From: Pontibacter sp. Tf4
GTDB taxonomy: Bacteria; Bacteroidota; Bacteroidia; Cytophagales; Hymenobacteraceae
Assembly (NCBI RefSeq): GCF_014212495.1
Contig: NZ_JACKZC010000010.1
Location: 62,001 to 126,000, forward strand
Direction: 5' to 3'
Length of the DNA stretch: 64,000 nucleotides
Notes under the pieces: model-generated
The model's database searches: none
Told to the model about the DNA's origin: nothing
Seen by the model: the letters and a program-made list of their open reading frames with translations, nothing else
Shown here: piece by piece, positions 54,041 to 61,033 of the stretch
Numbering within the stretch: position 1 is the first letter of the stretch
Layout: each line of letters starts with the position of its first letter
Translations under genes and position numbers: made by a program

Positions 54041-54943
54041 ATGGCTAAGCCAAGCATTCCCATTCCTGTTTTCACTGAAGCAGAGAGCTTTACCAAAAGC
54101 AAATTCCGTGACTTTTACATTGCTTCTTACCAGGATGCGCCCGATGCCGGCTTACGACGTGTTGCGCCCCACCGCCATACTTATTATGAGATCATCTGGA
54201 TAACGGAAGGGAGTGGCTTGCATACCATTGATTTTCAGCCTTACGAGTTTAAAGGCCCCTGCCTGTTTTTGCTGCAGCCCAGCCACATTCACCAGATCCG
54301 GAAAGATGGACCTACCAAAGGCTTTGTGCTGAAGTTTAACGAGTCGGTGTTTGCCGTGGAAGCGGGTGCTGAGAACCTGCTGCTGAAGTATGGTATTTTC
54401 GACAACATAAACGTACAGCCGGTACTGCACCTGGATGCTGCTGCCGTAACGATGCTCGACGACCTGATGCAGAAAATGCTGCAGGAGTACAAGCAGCCAA
54501 CCGATCTGTCGGAAGTGATCATTGCCTCTTACCTGAAGATATTTTTGCTGCAGGTGTATAAGCTGAAGGACATACATACGCAAACTATAGCACAGCCTGC
54601 ACCCGAGCCGCGTTACCTGACCTACCGCACGTTTAAGCAACTGCTGGAAGAGCGCTACCAGCAGCAACACGCCGTGCAGGATTATGCCGATGCCCTTGCT
54701 CTGACACCCCGCACCCTGAACGAGATCACGCACAAGTATGCCGGCAAAAACGTAAGCCAACTGATAAAGGAACGACTGATGCTGGAAGCAAAACGCCTGC
54801 TGCACCATGGCCAGTTATCAGTGAAAGAAATAGCGGCGCAGCTGGGCTTTGAAGATGCAGCTTACTTTACCCGCTTCTTCACAAAAAACATCGGTGCCTC
54901 TCCCCTGGCTTTCCGGAGCAAAGAGCTGGAGCCAATAAGCTAA
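54041..54943 (+). CDS. AraC family transcriptional regulator
   Basis: A 300-aa regulator with an N-terminal cupin-type sensor (about 38-115: PHRHTYYEIIWITEGSG, LLQPSHIHQIRKDGP) and C-terminal double helix-turn-helix (about 205-295: VQDYADALALTPRTLNEIT, then VKEIAAQLGFEDAAYFTRFFTKNIGASPL). Its ligand is unknown. It lies 95 bp after the hydroxyacid dehydrogenase and 103 bp before an MBL-fold gene in the same direction, so either may be its target. The start has the AAAACTATG context. Confidence 0.92.
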   Translation: MAKPSIPIPVFTEAESFTKSKFRDFYIASYQDAPDAGLRRVAPHRHTYYEIIWITEGSGLHTIDFQPYEFKGPCLFLLQPSHIHQIRKDGPTKGFVLKFNESVFAVEAGAENLLLKYGIFDNINVQPVLHLDAAAVTMLDDLMQKMLQEYKQPTDLSEVIIASYLKIFLLQVYKLKDIHTQTIAQPAPEPRYLTYRTFKQLLEERYQQQHAVQDYADALALTPRTLNEITHKYAGKNVSQLIKERLMLEAKRLLHHGQLSVKEIAAQLGFEDAAYFTRFFTKNIGASPLAFRSKELEPIS

Positions 54944-55046
54944 GTTCCTGAATGTGCAGAACAAGCGTGGCTTTGTCCATTGAAGCCCGCCGCCCAACTA
55001 TAGACATTTGTGCTGTTAAACAATGTGTTATCTCGTAAAACAGCAT

Positions 55047-55976
55047 ATGATGAATCGTAAATCATTTCTGAAAAATTCGTTGCTGGGCTCATCGCTTTTA
55101 CTCGTGCCCGGCCCCGCTCAAAACTTCTTCTCAGGCAGTAGTTCTAAACCTGTAAAGCTCACTGTCCGCGATGCGCAGCAACAGAACATCTGCGCTACCT
55201 GCGGTACCCGCTACAGCACCGCCAAAACCGAAACCGACACCTGCCCTATCTGCACCGACGAGCGCCAGTATGTAGGCGACGGCGGCCAGACCTGGACCAG
55301 TTACAACAGTTTAGCAAAGAGCCACAGCATAAAAATTGCCAAGCTTCAGGAGAACATTTATGAACTGAAAATTACACCAGACTTTGCCATCGGCCAGAAA
55401 GCGCACCTGGTACTTTCCAAAAGCGGCAATGTGTTGTGGGATTGTATTCCGTACCTCGATGAGCAGACCCTCACGTACATCAAGGCGCTGGGCGGTATAA
55501 AAGCTATTGCTATTTCGCACCCGCACTACTATAGTTTAATGGCCGAATGGGCCGCAACCTTTAACTGCCCTATTTACCTGCACCGCCTTGACAAACAATG
55601 GATACAGGACGAAAGCAAACACCTACAACTTTGGGAAGGCAGCGAGCTGGAACTATGGGATGGCTTAAAGGTAGTACACACAGGCGGGCATTTTGATGGA
55701 AGTACCGTACTGCATCTGCCCAACCACGGCAAAGGCACCCTACTCACCGGCGACACCCTGTACGTTTCCCGCGACCGACGGCATGTATCGATGATGTATA
55801 GTTACCCCAACCTGGTGCCGCTACCTAAAAAAGCAATCGAACAGATCAACAGTCGCATAGAACCGCTGGCGTTCGACACCATACACGGCGCTTTTGACGG
55901 GCAGCTTATAGCTACGGGCGCAAAAGATGCTTTCAGAAGATCGGTGAAGCGCTACCTAAGGATTTTTGAGGGATAA
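55047..55976 (+). CDS. MBL-fold metallo-hydrolase with zinc ribbon
   Basis: 309 aa from ATG 55047 (frame open from 55023). It has an export-like N-terminus (MMNRKSFLKNSLLGSSLLLVP), a leader with a single Arg-Lys pair rather than a true RR Tat motif. A short zinc ribbon follows (CATCGTRY, then CPICTDE). The metallo-beta-lactamase fold shows SHPHYYSLMAEW in place of HxHxDH, HTGGHFDGS, TGDTLYVSRD and the final IHGAFDG. The first metal site therefore lacks the usual third His/Asp set, so metal content may differ. Substrate unknown. Confidence 0.85.
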   Translation: MMNRKSFLKNSLLGSSLLLVPGPAQNFFSGSSSKPVKLTVRDAQQQNICATCGTRYSTAKTETDTCPICTDERQYVGDGGQTWTSYNSLAKSHSIKIAKLQENIYELKITPDFAIGQKAHLVLSKSGNVLWDCIPYLDEQTLTYIKALGGIKAIAISHPHYYSLMAEWAATFNCPIYLHRLDKQWIQDESKHLQLWEGSELELWDGLKVVHTGGHFDGSTVLHLPNHGKGTLLTGDTLYVSRDRRHVSMMYSYPNLVPLPKKAIEQINSRIEPLAFDTIHGAFDGQLIATGAKDAFRRSVKRYLRIFEG

Positions 55977-55982
55977 GTTTTA

Positions 55983-56370
55983 ATACCGCAAGTTTAGCGA
56001 TAGCGAAACTTGTGGTTTTACATGTCAGCCAGTTTGTAACTGGCTTTGCTTTGTAAAAGCAATAATGGCGATGGCTGCAACTACTTATCTATAGTTTGGT
56101 GCTGAGTTATAGTTCCTGCAAACTATAGTTGTATGCTGGCGCGGATCTGTGATCCGTGACTTGTCTATAAAGTTGGATCTGTGATCCAACTGGGCCAGAG
56201 GCCCAAACTATAGTTCGACACGAGCGAGGACGCTCGCTCCATGTTCATAACTATAGCTTTCCCAACTATAGCCTTCCGTAAAACTATAGCTTTCTGCTCG
56301 CGCAGAAAAGCCAGTTACAAACTGGAGCCAAACTCAACCACAAGTTGCGCTGACGCTAAACTTGCGGTAT
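55983..56370. repeat. Nested inverted-repeat/hairpin array
   Basis: The 454-bp gap between MBL and CDF genes is almost entirely palindromes. The outer pair is a 35-bp inverted repeat (55983-56017 and 56336-56370, 32 of 35 identical), each arm itself a hairpin (CAAGTTT/AAACTTG). Inside lies an inverted pair of GCCAGTT hairpins (56028-56044, 56310-56325). In the centre are CGGATC-TGT-GATCCG (56142-56156), GTTGGATC-TGT-GATCCAAC (56172-56190), TGGGCC-AGA-GGCCCA (56191-56205), GAGCGAG/CTCGCTC (56222-56239) and TTTCTGC/GCAGAAA (56291-56308). Six CTATAG palindromes are spaced between them. No gene. Confidence 0.9.
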
Positions 56371-56373
56371 GGT

Positions 56374-56416
56374 AAAAAGGCAAGACCACTACTGTTGGGT
56401 AGCGGCCTTGCCTTTC
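56374..56416 (-). terminator. Intrinsic terminator for CDF gene
   Basis: On the minus strand GGCAAGGCCGCTAC pairs with GTAGTGGTCTTGCC (two mismatched or wobble positions) around CCAACA and is followed by TTTTT. It lies 15 bp after the transporter stop. Confidence 0.85.
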
Positions 56417-56430
56417 TTATGATCAGCAGG

Positions 56431-57321
56431 TTATAGTTTCATCGTACACTGCTCTCCTGCCAGTTCCAGTTCTAAGGTAGCTTCTGTGATGGCAAAAGGT
56501 GCAAGGAGGTAGCGTATTTCCTGCTTCAGAGCGGCCATGGCGGTGGGTTCCTTTATCGTTTCTACTACTACATGCGCCGAGAGTACGTGGTGTTCCCCAT
56601 CCAGCGACCATACTTTCAGCTGATGTACTTCCTGCACATTCCCGACCGACAACACCTGCGCTTTTATGGCAGATAGTTCTGAAGCCAATGGGTTTTCCTG
56701 TAGCAGCACTTTGATGGAAGCCCACGCACCTTTTCCCGCATTCACCAGCATAAACAGGGCAATGCCCATCGAGAGCAGTGCATCGAGCCACGGCCACTCG
56801 AAAAACAGCAGCACCACACTGGCTACCAGCACAGCCGCCCAACCCAACAGGTCTTCGAGCATGTGCAGCGATACAGCCCGCTGGTTCAGGTTATGTCCAC
56901 CTCTTAGCCTGAAAAAAGCAGCACAGTTTACCGCTAACCCAACTATAGCAAACAGCAACATGCCGTATGGGTCGGGCATTTCGGGGTTCAGCAGTCTTTC
57001 TGTCGCTTCTGAAAGCACAAACACAGAGCCTGTTATAAGCACCAGCGAGGTTACCAATGCGCCTGCCACCGAGTAGCGTTTGTAGCCATAGGTATAGCGC
57101 TCGTTGCCTTGCTGCTCCGATTTGCGCTGCAGAAAGTAACTTACGCCCAGCGTAAAGGCATCGCCGAAGTCGTGGAGTGCATCGCTCATAATGGCTACGC
57201 TGTTCACAAAAAAGCCCCCGATCAGCTCTACGACAGCAAAGCCCAGGTTCAGGAAAAAAGCAAACCGGATGTTGCCGGTTGCATGATGGTGATGCCCGTG
57301 ATGCGGATGGTGATGTCCCAT
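56431..57321 (-). CDS. CzcD-like cation diffusion facilitator
   Basis: A 296-aa inner-membrane metal/proton antiporter. A His-rich N-terminal tail at residues 3-13 (GHHHPHHGHHHH) is typical of zinc exporters. Six membrane segments follow, with metal sites in MSDALHDFGD (Asp47, His50, Asp51 region) and SLHMLEDLLGW. A cytoplasmic ferredoxin-like domain (about 205-296) closes the protein. It probably exports Zn(II), perhaps Co(II) or Cd(II). An HMA metallochaperone is encoded 30 bp upstream on the same strand. The start context is AAAACTATG. Confidence 0.93.
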   Translation of the reverse strand: MGHHHPHHGHHHHATGNIRFAFFLNLGFAVVELIGGFFVNSVAIMSDALHDFGDAFTLGVSYFLQRKSEQQGNERYTYGYKRYSVAGALVTSLVLITGSVFVLSEATERLLNPEMPDPYGMLLFAIVGLAVNCAAFFRLRGGHNLNQRAVSLHMLEDLLGWAAVLVASVVLLFFEWPWLDALLSMGIALFMLVNAGKGAWASIKVLLQENPLASELSAIKAQVLSVGNVQEVHQLKVWSLDGEHHVLSAHVVVETIKEPTAMAALKQEIRYLLAPFAITEATLELELAGEQCTMKL

Positions 57322-57351
57322 AGTTTTATAGTTTGGAAAGTAGGAATATAG

Positions 57352-57561
57352 TTACAGCGCTTCTGCCTTGAAGCCGGCCTTTGCTATAGTGGCAATTACT
57401 TCCTGCTCTGAAAGCGAATCGGTTTTGATAGTGAGTACTTTGCCTGGGTTAGCGGTGTCTACGTTCCACCCGCAAACCCCTTCGGTAGCATTCAGCACCG
57501 GTGTTACCTTAGACACACAGCCGCCGCAGTTAATGTTGGTTTTGAATTGTAGCTCTTTCAT
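57352..57561 (-). CDS. HMA-domain metallochaperone (CopZ-like)
   Basis: A 69-aa ferredoxin-like metal-binding protein. The metal loop is INCGGC (Cys12, Cys15), with the conserved VSKVTPVLNATEGV helix and KAGFKAEAL at the end. Such proteins carry Cu(I) or other soft metals to transporters. It is in the same direction as, and 30 bp upstream of, the CDF exporter. A CDF partner points to zinc-type metals while the CxxC site is copper-type, so the cargo is uncertain. Confidence 0.92.
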   Translation of the reverse strand: MKELQFKTNINCGGCVSKVTPVLNATEGVCGWNVDTANPGKVLTIKTDSLSEQEVIATIAKAGFKAEAL

Positions 57562-57569
57562 GTTCTTGT

Positions 57570-57718
57570 AGTTTTATTTTGTTGAACATGCCAAAGGTAG
57601 CTTGTTAGTAAGGTAGAGCTGTTACAGAATTTAGGGTTAAAGTTGTAGGATTTTAAAAAATAAACAGCAATTTTATTATATCATTTTTATATTATATATA
57701 TATAAACAATCTAGATTT
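57570..57718. other. AT-rich left boundary of island
   Basis: Sequence shifts from about 50% G+C to very AT-rich near 57650, with runs such as ATATTATATATATATA. A TAGATTTG box (57712-57719) matches TAnnTTTG but overlaps the first possible GTG start, so a leaderless transcript starting near GTG 57728 is possible. Confidence 0.5.
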
Positions 57719-58135
57719 GTGATTATCGTGACTTTAGAAAATTTGATTGAAACTTTTACTGGACTACCTGAAACAACTATTTTTTTACTGGATTTGGATG
57801 ATTTCAGCAAATACAATTCTGTTTATAGTTATGAAAATGGAAATTATATACTTAATAAATCTGTAGAAATTATTTCTCAAATACCTACATTGATAAATTG
57901 TCTAAAATTTGGGGGTGACGAATTTCTCTTTACTTGCCTAGGTAATTTTGAAACCAGCAAAAATTTTATTTTCTCGATGCTTCAATCATTTGAAAGTGAA
58001 TTAAAAGTAACTGTCTCAATAGGAGGAGTTCAGAATATAAACAAGATTAAAAATTCGCAACACTTGATTGAATTGTTAAAGACTAATGTACTATTAGCGA
58101 AGAGTAACGGAAAGAACCAAATTTGCATTAGCTAA
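57719..58135 (+). CDS. Minimal stand-alone GGDEF-domain protein
   Basis: At most 138 aa from GTG 57719 (GTG 57728 also possible). A compact palm-type nucleotide cyclase domain: FLLDLDDFSKYN carries the first metal Asp (25), FGGDEFLF at 64-71 is an intact GGDEF motif, VSIGGVQNI is the conserved late strand, and the protein ends AKSNGKNQI, the usual GGDEF C-terminus. The opening TFTGLPETTIFLL is a contracted form of the TGLPNR start, so the first helix is missing. There is no sensor domain and no membrane segment. It may make a cyclic dinucleotide. Composition is about 30% G+C, far below neighbours. Its stop overlaps the start of the next gene (TAATG). Confidence 0.8.
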   Translation: MIIVTLENLIETFTGLPETTIFLLDLDDFSKYNSVYSYENGNYILNKSVEIISQIPTLINCLKFGGDEFLFTCLGNFETSKNFIFSMLQSFESELKVTVSIGGVQNINKIKNSQHLIELLKTNVLLAKSNGKNQICIS

Positions 58136-59556
58136 TGAGATATGCTTTAATTGATAATTCGACTTTAACAGGTATTCAAAGACTTCTAGGAGAGATCCCT
58201 GTAAGGAATAGAGCTATAGTTGATAATGATATAATTTCTTTAGAGAACTATATTCAAGCAATTCTTTTCTATGATGATATAATTTGCATCGATGATTACA
58301 TCGAGAAGTACCGAGAGAATAGAACAAAATTCTTCCCTAATATCCACTTTATATCAAAAGATCTTTTTGCATATAATAGTTTTGTTAAAAAGGCTATTGA
58401 AGTAACTGCAGATATTGTATTAAGAATAAACGGTGGTAGGATTACTGATAAAGATTTCAAAGATTACTTTGAAAAGCTTGAAATGACTTTTCAATTTACA
58501 TGGGATATGTCTTCCAGTAGTTACTTCCTTACCCAAAAAATGCTTCTAGGGAACTCTGCACTTAACCAAGAGCAGTTTAGTAAACTTCATTCATTATTAT
58601 ATAATGAGAAAAATGAGCAATTTGAAGTACAGGAAACACTAATTAATAAGTCTCCAAAACTTTATGACAGTAAGGGTAATGAAATTTTTATAGATAATAC
58701 TAATGGTAAAATTCTAAATTCTCATGTAGGTGAAGGGCTTTCTCCCCAACTTAATGCTTTAGTTTCAAGCTTAAACTGGATGTCACAAAGAACAGCATTT
58801 TATGTTCTGGCTGCAAATTATTTATATGCTGATCTTTTTCTGCAACCTATACGACAAAACTTTCTGCAAAATATTATCAGAAGGACCCACCCTAGCTATG
58901 ATTTAGGAGTTTTTGGAGACTTTCGTACTTCTATTAATAATCTATCACAAGAGACCCTCAATAATATCTTATCAAACTCAAGTAATTTTGGTTTATCAGT
59001 AGAAACGCCTTTGTTCGCTGCTTTCTTTGCTAAGAAAACTCAAGACTCAAAGTCAATAATTAGTGCTGCTTTAAATGAACGAGAGAAAACCTATTTCCAT
59101 CAAGCAAGGACAAAATTGAGAGAGTTAAATGTTTTACTAGATAATAATGAAAGATCTAAGTTTGTCCGAGATATAAACTTATTAACTACTGAAATAAATA
59201 AGACATTTAAAAATATAGAAAGAAAGTATGGCCTAGGCGAAAAACAAGGTATTGGCTTAAGCCAGCTAAAATTTCTTTATAGTTCTATACCTCTTTTAAG
59301 AGAATTTACAATTCCTGAAGGGCTCGATATTCGTATTAAAGAATTAGAATTTATGAAACATTTACTTCCTAAAAAAGGGTTCAATGCGGTATATAGAAAC
59401 GTAATTGGAGATTTACTTCAATTTGAGAAGCTTGGACAATATAGAGATATATTAATAAACAATGTTGTCTATCATAAGGATGCTACATTTTGGGGAGTAA
59501 GAACAGAAGATCCAAAATTTGCAAGAGCTACTTCATCATGGAAAAAGCCGATGTAA
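58135..59556 (+). CDS. Uncharacterised 473-aa protein coupled to GGDEF gene
   Basis: I do not recognise this family. It is soluble (no signal peptide or clear membrane helix). The N-terminus MRYALIDNSTLTGIQRLLGE, with an early Asp after a hydrophobic strand and later DDIICIDDYIEKY, is reminiscent of PIN-like or Rossmann-type openings but lacks a full catalytic set I can point to. The middle has helices (YVLAANYLYADLFLQPIRQ). The region 330-380 is a predicted coiled coil (REKTYFHQARTKLRELNVLL, NLLTTEINKTFKNIERKYG). The C-terminus is polar. ATG 58135 shares one base with the stop of the GGDEF gene, so the two are translated as a unit. Strongly AT-rich, which suggests acquisition by transfer. 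Confidence 0.75.
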   Translation: MRYALIDNSTLTGIQRLLGEIPVRNRAIVDNDIISLENYIQAILFYDDIICIDDYIEKYRENRTKFFPNIHFISKDLFAYNSFVKKAIEVTADIVLRINGGRITDKDFKDYFEKLEMTFQFTWDMSSSSYFLTQKMLLGNSALNQEQFSKLHSLLYNEKNEQFEVQETLINKSPKLYDSKGNEIFIDNTNGKILNSHVGEGLSPQLNALVSSLNWMSQRTAFYVLAANYLYADLFLQPIRQNFLQNIIRRTHPSYDLGVFGDFRTSINNLSQETLNNILSNSSNFGLSVETPLFAAFFAKKTQDSKSIISAALNEREKTYFHQARTKLRELNVLLDNNERSKFVRDINLLTTEINKTFKNIERKYGLGEKQGIGLSQLKFLYSSIPLLREFTIPEGLDIRIKELEFMKHLLPKKGFNAVYRNVIGDLLQFEKLGQYRDILINNVVYHKDATFWGVRTEDPKFARATSSWKKPM

Positions 59557-59568
59557 AATTTTCATTGT

Positions 59569-59659
59569 ACGCAGCCTAAACCCTACAAGGCGGTTTTCTT
59601 TTCTCCCCCAACTATAGCTAACCCATATACTTTTAACACCTGTCCTGTCAGCGCGCTTT
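59569..59659. repeat. Diverged copy of the SDR 3' end and its terminator
   Basis: This 91-bp stretch aligns with 60170-60256 with 12 mismatches in 87 aligned bases and small gaps. It covers half of a terminator stem and, on the minus strand, the last codons of the SDR gene (SALTGQVLKVYG), but the stop has changed from TAA to TTA. It lies directly at the right edge of the AT-rich island. Confidence 0.85.
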
Positions 59660-59760
59660 TATGCTTCAAACTTAAGAAATCTCAACTTTGCAGAAGCTTA
59701 TAAATATGCCCGCTCTAAAGAAAGTGGCATTATAAAACTTCAACTATCAATGCTTCAACT

Positions 59761-60141
59761 ATGATCGAATCTGTATCAGCTATAGTCTTCGCGGTGCTAA
59801 CCGGAATTGTCATACTTTTTCAGGCGTGCCTGGCAGCGGGAGCTCCTTGGGGAGCGGCTTCTATGGGCGGAAAATATCCCGGAAAGTATCCACCAAAATT
59901 ACGCGTAGTTGCCATTATCAACATGCTGCTACTGGGTTTTATCGCTGCTATCGTTTTATCTAAAGCAGATGTATGGCTACCACAATTAAAAACAACTGCA
60001 ACGATAGGTATCTGGGTGGTTGTCGCTTTTTTTGTTTTGGGTACGGTTATGAATACCATCACCCCAAGTAAGATCGAGCGCATCTGGGCACCCGTTGCCT
60101 TCTTACAATTGGTTACAAGTCTGATCGTAGCAATTGGTTAG
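59761..60141 (+). CDS. Small integral membrane protein
   Basis: A 126-aa protein with four predicted membrane helices (about 6-26, 48-66, 82-100, 106-124) and a conserved-looking loop GAPWGAASMGGKYPGKYPPK. It has no enzyme or transporter motif that I know. Similar short four-helix proteins are common hypothetical proteins in Bacteroidota and Actinobacteria. It is alone, convergent with the SDR gene, and separated from it by a terminator. Start context is CAACTATG. Confidence 0.8.
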   Translation: MIESVSAIVFAVLTGIVILFQACLAAGAPWGAASMGGKYPGKYPPKLRVVAIINMLLLGFIAAIVLSKADVWLPQLKTTATIGIWVVVAFFVLGTVMNTITPSKIERIWAPVAFLQLVTSLIVAIG

Positions 60142-60162
60142 TTTTTAAGTGAGGAAAATTAC

Positions 60163-60199
60163 AACCGCCACACAGCCAACCCTGCGTGGCGGTTTTCTT
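60163..60199. terminator. Terminator between membrane protein and SDR genes
   Basis: AACCGCCAC (60163-60171) pairs with GTGGCGGTT (60186-60194) around a 14-nt loop and is followed by TTCTTTT. The right half is also found in the diverged copy at 59569-59659. Confidence 0.85.
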
Positions 60200-60256
60200 T
60201 TCCCCAAACTATAGTTTACCCATACACTTTCAGCACCTGCCCTGTCAGCGCACTTT
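60170..60256. repeat. Right copy of the SDR 3'-end repeat
   Basis: The intact partner of the repeat at 59569-59659. It includes the right arm of the terminator, an AAACTATAGTTT palindrome and the last 14 codons of the SDR gene. Confidence 0.85.
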
Positions 60257-60818
60257 CTAAACTTTTCACATAAGCATTCACCACCCGATGCATGGGTACA
60301 GGGTTGTGCCCCGGGAAGCTGCCGCCTATAGTTGTCACAGAGTCTTCTACCAGACCGGGGCTTACAGTGTTCAAGCGCACGCCGTTTTCCAGTTCGGTAG
60401 CAGCGGCCATGGTAAAGCCGTGCAGGGCGCTGTTGATCATGCTCAGCGAAGTGCCGCCGCGTATGGGTTCTTCGGCCAGGATGCCGGATGTTAAGGTAAA
60501 AGAGCCGCCGGGGTTTATGTAATGCTGGCCTATCAGCACCAGGTTTATCTGTCCCATTAGTTTGCTGCGAATGCCTTCGTAAAAGTCGTCGGTGCGCAGG
60601 TCGGGTAAGCTGGCAAACACGCCGTGCCCCGTAGCCGAAATCAGGGCATCAAACTTACCTACCGTTTCAAACATTTCCCAGATGCTGTCAGGCTGCGTGA
60701 TGTCTACTTTTACATCGGTGTTGTTTCTGCTGGCGGTTAATAGGTCGTGATTTGGGGCGAGTGTTTGCTGCAGGTGGCGGCCAATGGTGCCGGTAGCTCC
60801 TACTAAAATGATCTTCAT
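60216..60818 (-). CDS. Short-chain dehydrogenase/reductase family protein
   Basis: 200 aa from ATG 60818; the frame is open to 61019 but that leader is non-homologous and crosses the divergent promoter region. NAD(P)-binding motif GATGTIGRHLQ lies at about 7-17. SATGHGVFASL and LTSGILAEEP fall at the places of the NxAG and catalytic Ser strands. In the catalytic region it reads GGTSLSMINSALHGF, so the usual Tyr-x-x-x-Lys is absent, as in a known short subgroup of about 200 aa. It may be a reductase with an altered mechanism or a non-catalytic member. It is divergent from the MFS exporter. The start context is AAAACTATG. Confidence 0.9.
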   Translation of the reverse strand: MKIILVGATGTIGRHLQQTLAPNHDLLTASRNNTDVKVDITQPDSIWEMFETVGKFDALISATGHGVFASLPDLRTDDFYEGIRSKLMGQINLVLIGQHYINPGGSFTLTSGILAEEPIRGGTSLSMINSALHGFTMAAATELENGVRLNTVSPGLVEDSVTTIGGSFPGHNPVPMHRVVNAYVKSLESALTGQVLKVYG

Positions 60819-60941
60819 AGTTTTATCTGTGCTATAGTTTATAGTTGCAAAGGAAGCCGATCTGCTGGCCTGCTCACTTATACAATTCAGGCTATCTGTT
60901 ACAGAATTTCTCAGAACGCTGGAAAATTTTCGGAAGATTGG

Positions 60942-61009
60942 TACTTTTGCACCTTCCCCTGAAAAAATCAGGTTTAAACTATAGCTGGCAGCTGCTTTAT
61001 GTTGCCAGC
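60942..61009 (+). promoter_or_regulatory. MFS gene promoter box and leader hairpin
   Basis: TACTTTTG at 60942-60949 matches TAnnTTTG about 85 nt before the MFS ATG. Downstream, GCTGGCA (60984-60990) and TGCCAGC (61003-61009) form a 7-bp hairpin in the leader. No -33 TTG is in register, so confidence is limited. Confidence 0.5.
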
Positions 61010-61033
61010 CAACACGCATTTACACAAAAAACT

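Noticed and set aside
55983..56370. CRISPR array
   Set aside because: The repeats are different palindromes in mirrored order, not identical direct repeats with unique spacers.
57719..58135. Cas10-type or CRISPR-associated polymerase
   Set aside because: The motif is GGDEF with GGDEF-type C-terminus, not GGDD, and there are no CRISPR repeats or cas genes in the window; kept as a minimal GGDEF protein.
60819..61019. Longer N-terminus for the SDR protein
   Set aside because: The NAD-binding motif sits at residues about 7-17 from ATG 60818; the extra 67 residues cross the divergent promoter region.
60845..61033. Longer N-terminus for the MFS transporter
   Set aside because: The added stretch contains the leader hairpin and the TACTTTTG box and has no membrane or family features.
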